In this document: positions 60,392 through 64,000 of the stretch, in pieces
Layout of the letters: each line of letters opens with the position of its first letter
Position numbering within the stretch: position 1 is the first letter of the stretch
Source of the DNA: Mitsuaria sp. 7
Lineage (GTDB): Bacteria > Pseudomonadota > Gammaproteobacteria > Burkholderiales > Burkholderiaceae_C
Assembly (NCBI RefSeq): GCF_001653795.1
Contig: NZ_CP011514.1
Location: 804,163-868,162, forward strand
DNA length: 64,000 nt
Direction of reading: 5' to 3'
Notes under the pieces: model-generated
Databases searched by the model: none
What the model saw: the letters and a program-made list of their open reading frames with translations, nothing else
What the model was told of the DNA's origin: nothing
Translations under genes and position numbers: made by a program

Positions 60392-62620
60392 ATGACACAT
60401 CCCTGGCGATTCTTCCGGGCGGGCGGCGCGGACCAAGCGCGCATCGAGTCCGCCGACGACCTCCTCAAGCTCCGCGACCTCGACCAGAAACGCTGGGTCG
60501 CGTTGGCCTGTCCCACCCGAGGCCTCGAATTCGACGAGCGCACCCTCGACCTGATCGACCTCGACCGCGACGGACGCATCCGTGCGCCCGAGCTGATCGC
60601 CGCCTGCGAGTGGCTAGGCGTGCGCTTGAAGGACTGGCAGCCGCTGCTGCGCGGCGAAGCGCGTCTGGTCCTGTCCTCGCTGGCGGACACCGAGGAAGGC
60701 CGCGCGCTGGCGGAGGAGTTCGGGCGCACGCTCGAACTCACGGGTCACGCCGCGCAGGTCGACATCGGCCTGGAGGAGATCCGCGAACGGCAGTCCCATC
60801 TGGCCGCCGAGCGGCACAACGGCGACGGCATCGTTCCGGTGGCGGCCGTCGAGGACGCCGCGGATCGTGCGATCGCGCAGCGCATCGGCGAAGCGATGGG
60901 CACGGTGGCCGATGCGGGCGGCGAGCCCGGCATCGACGAGACCCGCATCAACGCGTTCTTCGATCAGGCCTCGACGCTGCTCGCCTGGCATCGCGAGGGC
61001 GAGGCCGAGGCGGGCTGCGCGGGCCGACGTGCCGCGGCGATGGCGGTGCAGGCCGTGCATGACAAGGTCGAGGACTTCTTCGCGCGCTGCCGGCTGGCGA
61101 GTTACGACGCGTCCGCCGCGGCGACGCTCAACGCGACCGATCCCGAGCAGCTGAAGGCGCATGCGACCGGACTGCTGTCGCTGGAGGCCGGCGTGCTCAG
61201 GCAGATGCCCATCGCGCCGGTGTCGCCGGGAGCGGCGCTGCCCTTGGACGATCGCGCCAATCCGGCCTGGCGCGGCGCGCTCGCGACCTTGCGCGCGCAG
61301 GCCTTGCAGCCCGACTTCGGCGACAGCCTCGACGAGCGCGACTGGCTGGCATTGAAGGACGAGGTGCGCGCCTGCCGGGAATGGCTGCGACGCCAGCCCA
61401 CCGGGCCGGTCGCGGCGCTCGGTGTCGAGGTCGTGGCCTCGCTCGCCGCCGGACAGCCCGGCGGACATCTGGATGGCGTGCGTGCGCGCCTGCTGAAGCA
61501 CGTCGAGGACGACCGTGCCGCCGCGCCTCGTCACGCCGCGCTGAACGACCTCGAGAAGCTGCTGCTGCTCCAGCGCGGCCTGTTGCGGCTGGCGCGGAAC
61601 TTCGTCTCCTTCGAGGACTTCTATGAGGGCCGCGGCGCGGTGTTCCAGGCCGGCACGCTGTTCGTGGACGGCCGCGCCTGCGAGCTGACCGTCGACGTCG
61701 CCGATCCCGCCCGACATGCGCCCGTCGCGGGCCTGGCCAAGGCCTATCTGGCGTACTGCGAGTGCGTGCGGCTGAACCAGAAACGCACCATCGTCGCGGT
61801 GGTCAGCGCGGGCGATGTGGACTTCCTCTTCGTCGGTCGCAACGGCCTGTTCTACGACCGCGACGGGCACGACTGGGACGCGCGCATCGTCAAGGTGATC
61901 GAGAACCCGATCAGCGTCGGGCAGGCCTTCCTGTCGCCGTACAAGAAGCTGGTGCGGCTGGTCGAGGACCATGTGGCCAAGCGCGCCGCGGCGAGCGACT
62001 CGACGCAGCAGGGGCGCATGGGGAACCTGGCCGGTCGCATCGCGACGGCGGATCAACCCGCGACGGCGGCAGCGGTGGCGCCTGCGCTACCGGTCGGCGC
62101 GGTGGGCGCAGCGGGTACTGGCGGGGCGGCCGGCGCCGCGACGCTGCCCGGCCTCGGACTCCCGGGCCGGCGCGTGGACGTCGGCACCGTCGCGGCGATC
62201 GGCGTCGCGCTGGGCAGCATCAGCACGGTGATCGTCGGCGTCTTCGGCCGCTTCGTGGACCTCGGCTGGTGGATCCCGCTGGCGGTGCTGGGCATCGTGC
62301 TGTCCATCTCGGGACCGAGCATGCTGATCGCCTGGCTCAAGCTGCGTCAGCGCAGTCTCGGTCCGATCCTGGACGCGAGCGGCTGGGCCATCAACAACCG
62401 GATGAAGCTCAGCACCCGGCTGGGCACCGCGCTGACGAAACGTCCGCGGCCGGTGCCGCATGCGGTCACGCTGAGCGATCCCGGCCGCCGTCCTCCTGGG
62501 GACGGTCCCGCGAGACATCCTCCGGCCAGTCGGGCTCCTTCCGCGCCTGCGCCTTCCGCTCATCCGCCGTCCGGTCCGCGTCCTTCCGGTCCTCGTCCTT
62601 CCGGGGATGCGGCCGCGTGA
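60392..62620 (+). CDS. EF-hand-containing membrane protein, hypothetical
   Basis: This 742-residue protein contains a canonical EF-hand loop at residues 56-67 (DLDRDGRIRAPE: Asp at 1, 3 and 5, Gly at 6, Glu at 12), implying calcium binding near the N-terminus. A long soluble helical region follows. An Ala/Gly-rich hinge (about 555-593) leads to two hydrophobic segments around 595-650 (VGTVAAIGVALGSISTVIVG and IPLAVLGIVLSISGPSMLI). The C-terminus is Pro/Ser/Gly-rich low complexity (SGPRPSGPRPSG). Its last 155 nt overlap the convergent MgtC-like gene. The biochemical role is unknown. Confidence 0.7.
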   Translation: MTHPWRFFRAGGADQARIESADDLLKLRDLDQKRWVALACPTRGLEFDERTLDLIDLDRDGRIRAPELIAACEWLGVRLKDWQPLLRGEARLVLSSLADTEEGRALAEEFGRTLELTGHAAQVDIGLEEIRERQSHLAAERHNGDGIVPVAAVEDAADRAIAQRIGEAMGTVADAGGEPGIDETRINAFFDQASTLLAWHREGEAEAGCAGRRAAAMAVQAVHDKVEDFFARCRLASYDASAAATLNATDPEQLKAHATGLLSLEAGVLRQMPIAPVSPGAALPLDDRANPAWRGALATLRAQALQPDFGDSLDERDWLALKDEVRACREWLRRQPTGPVAALGVEVVASLAAGQPGGHLDGVRARLLKHVEDDRAAAPRHAALNDLEKLLLLQRGLLRLARNFVSFEDFYEGRGAVFQAGTLFVDGRACELTVDVADPARHAPVAGLAKAYLAYCECVRLNQKRTIVAVVSAGDVDFLFVGRNGLFYDRDGHDWDARIVKVIENPISVGQAFLSPYKKLVRLVEDHVAKRAAASDSTQQGRMGNLAGRIATADQPATAAAVAPALPVGAVGAAGTGGAAGAATLPGLGLPGRRVDVGTVAAIGVALGSISTVIVGVFGRFVDLGWWIPLAVLGIVLSISGPSMLIAWLKLRQRSLGPILDASGWAINNRMKLSTRLGTALTKRPRPVPHAVTLSDPGRRPPGDGPARHPPASRAPSAPAPSAHPPSGPRPSGPRPSGDAAA

Positions 62621-63080
62621 ACAGCGGCAGCACGGCGAGGATGAGCAGCGCCAGCAGCATGCTGAAGACGGCCGTCGCCTCGCGGCCCAGCCCGCAGGCG
62701 ATGCCGATGGCGGCGGTCATCCAGATGCTGGCGGCGGTGGTCAGGCCGTGGACCTGCTCCTCGTCCTTGAGCTTGAGGATGGCCCCCGCGCCCAGGAAGC
62801 CGATGCCGGCGATGACGCCCTGCAGCACCCGGCTCATGTCGGCCAGCGCCATGCCGCCCTGCTGCGGCACCAGCACGAAGAGCGCCGCGCCCAGCGACAC
62901 CAGCATGTGCGTGCGGATGCCCGCGGCCTTGCCGTGGTGCTCGCGTTCGTAGCCGAGGATCCCGCCCAGCAAGGCCGCCAGCAGCAGGCGCACCGCGATG
63001 CGCGTGATCTGCGCGACGTCGGGGACGTCGGAGAACTCGGAGCGCACGGTCTCGACGACCTCGTCAGTCCAGGTGCTCAT
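62466..63080 (-). CDS. MgtC/SapB family membrane protein
   Basis: This 204-residue protein has family motifs GGILGYEREHHGKAAGIRTH, LVSLGAALFVLVP, GVIAGIGFLGAGAIL, and GLTTAASIWMTAAIGIACG. About five membrane segments span residues 25-160, and then a highly charged, hydrophilic tail (KDEDRKDADRTADERKAQ) lies antisense to the neighbour's 3' end. MgtC-family proteins act in magnesium homeostasis and in modulation of the F-ATPase or of virulence in some hosts; the role here is not known. The ATG overlaps the upstream ABC gene stop (ATGA). Confidence 0.9.
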   Translation of the reverse strand: MSTWTDEVVETVRSEFSDVPDVAQITRIAVRLLLAALLGGILGYEREHHGKAAGIRTHMLVSLGAALFVLVPQQGGMALADMSRVLQGVIAGIGFLGAGAILKLKDEEQVHGLTTAASIWMTAAIGIACGLGREATAVFSMLLALLILAVLPLFTRPHPRKDEDRKDADRTADERKAQARKEPDWPEDVSRDRPQEDGGRDRSA

Positions 63081-64000
63081 GTCGACGCTTTCGTTGACGT
63101 TTCCTCGCTCGGCTTCGCGACGGGCCCGGTGTCCGCGCCGTTGGCGAGCTTCGCTTCCAGCGCGCTTTCCAGCGCGGCTTCGCGCGCCGCTTCGGCCTCC
63201 GCCTCCACCGCGTCGAAGTCGTAGCCCTCGGCGGGATGCAGCTGCCACGCGCCGCCGCCCGTGAGTCGCAGCACGTGGGTGTGATGCTGCAGCACGGCAT
63301 GGCGGTGGGCGATGCTCACGAGCGTGACGCCGTCGCGGCACAGGCGCTCGTAGAGCCGGCGTTCGTTGCAGCCGTCCAGCGCGCTGGTGGCCTCGTCGAG
63401 GATCACCATCTTCGGCGTACGCACCAGCACCCGCGCGAAGGCCAGGCGCTGCTGCTCGCCCATCGACAGCAGCTTCTCCCAGTCCTGCGAGGCGTCCAGC
63501 CCGCCCACGCGCTCGGCGAGCTCGGGCAGGCAGACCTCGTCGAGGATGGCGCGCAGCGCGTCGTCGTCCAGCTCGGTGGAGGTGTCCGGATAGATCATCT
63601 GGCTGCGCAGCGTGCCGGGCTGCAGGTAGGGGCGCTGCGGAAGGAAGAACACGTCCTCCAGCGGCGGATGTTCGATCGTGCCTTCGCCGCAGCGCCACAG
63701 GCCCGCGATCGCGCGCAGCAGCGAGCTCTTGCCGCAACCGCTGACGCCGGTGATGAGCAGGCTCTCGCCGGGCTGGAGCGCGACGTCGAGCTTCTCGACG
63801 AGCAGCCGGTCGAACTGCGGCGTGTAGAGCGTCAGCGCGCGCAGCGCGAGCTGGTCGGCGTGTTTCGTCGCGATCTTCTCGCGGGCGCGTTCGTCGCGGG
63901 GCTTGCGCTTGTGCATGACCTCGGAGAGCGCGTGCAGCCGGTCGATGCCGGCGACGAAACGGCTCAGGCTCTCGAAGTTGTCGACAATCAGCGAGACGGC
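63077..64000 (-). CDS. ABC transporter ATP-binding/permease, SbmA/YddA-like, 5' partial
   Basis: The 307 visible residues are the end of a fused membrane-ATPase protein. A transmembrane-domain end (NFESLSRFVAGIDRLHALSE) is followed by a cassette with Walker A GVSGCGKSS, signature LSMGEQQRLAFAR and Walker B MVILDEATSALD, as in the ABCD/SbmA-like family of peptide or vitamin B12-type transporters. The tail is Ala/Glu-rich (EAEAAREAALESALEAKL). The frame stays open to the window edge, so the true start is beyond 64000. It is coupled to the MgtC-like gene by a 4-nt overlap. Confidence 0.88.
   Translation of the reverse strand, partial: AVSLIVDNFESLSRFVAGIDRLHALSEVMHKRKPRDERAREKIATKHADQLALRALTLYTPQFDRLLVEKLDVALQPGESLLITGVSGCGKSSLLRAIAGLWRCGEGTIEHPPLEDVFFLPQRPYLQPGTLRSQMIYPDTSTELDDDALRAILDEVCLPELAERVGGLDASQDWEKLLSMGEQQRLAFARVLVRTPKMVILDEATSALDGCNERRLYERLCRDGVTLVSIAHRHAVLQHHTHVLRLTGGGAWQLHPAEGYDFDAVEAEAEAAREAALESALEAKLANGADTGPVAKPSEETSTKAST

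Noticed and set aside
60223..60741. N-terminal extension of the 784-residue protein to 60741
   Set aside because: The extension runs antisense through the divergent EF-hand gene, is Ser/Arg-rich, and ignores the Shine-Dalgarno before 60222.

Overview
The window is GC-rich (roughly two thirds G+C) and densely coded on both strands, with no rRNA, tRNA, phage or transposase gene that I can see. Gene content and order (coaBC-dut, a nucleoside ABC importer joined to cdd/PNP/deoC/deoA, purL, fusA, multi-domain hybrid kinases, and the ligase-associated exonuclease/ligase/helicase/PdeM set) suggest a free-living betaproteobacterium of the Burkholderiales, Roseateles/Mitsuaria-like. That placement is inference from style and content; no ribosomal marker is present.

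Layout. (a) 1-6996, plus strand: a nucleoside uptake and breakdown operon (ABC ATPase, two permeases, cytidine deaminase, purine nucleoside phosphorylase, DeoC, DeoA). (b) 7044-9711: trmB, coaBC, dut. (c) 9644-13430: an accessory segment with two diverged tandem paralogues of an Ig-like, glycine/proline-rich surface-type protein, separated by a near-perfect second copy of the 3' end of dut. (d) 13435-24211: a mixed accessory region with a beta-propeller/amidohydrolase, a lower-GC DUF2971 gene, a zinc-ribbon protein, several Rossmann-fold oxidoreductases, an AraC regulator divergent from a QorB-like gene, and a hipB/hipA-like module with an N-terminally shortened HipA and three operator-like repeats. 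(e) 24601-37111: a secreted beta-helix protein, fusA, a small exported protein, purL, a PilV-like prepilin, a luciferase-like monooxygenase and an HtrA-type protease.

(f) 36002-49854, minus strand: a compact signalling operon read as hybrid kinase 1, HD-GYP response regulator, hybrid kinase 2, hybrid kinase 3, single-domain receiver, HtrA protease, with ATGA overlaps between the first four. The kinases are paralogues that have lost different parts: kinase 2 lacks its HPt domain, and kinase 3 keeps its HPt and receivers but has a degenerate ATP-binding domain. This suggests that the two complement each other in one phosphorelay. (g) 51092-57513: the DNA-repair cluster (exonuclease, ATP-dependent ligase, DEXH helicase, PdeM). 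Its helicase gene contains REP/REPIN palindromes inside the reading frame, one of them between the DEXH box and the SAT motif. The cluster is flanked by two unrecognised helical-looking proteins. (h) 60392-64000: an EF-hand membrane protein whose 3' end overlaps a convergent MgtC-family gene, which is coupled to an SbmA/YddA-like ABC transporter cut by the window edge.

The most unusual items are the kinase trio with complementary domain losses, the REPIN translated inside the helicase, the dut-tail duplication flanking a surface-protein gene, and the shortened HipA next to intact operator repeats.
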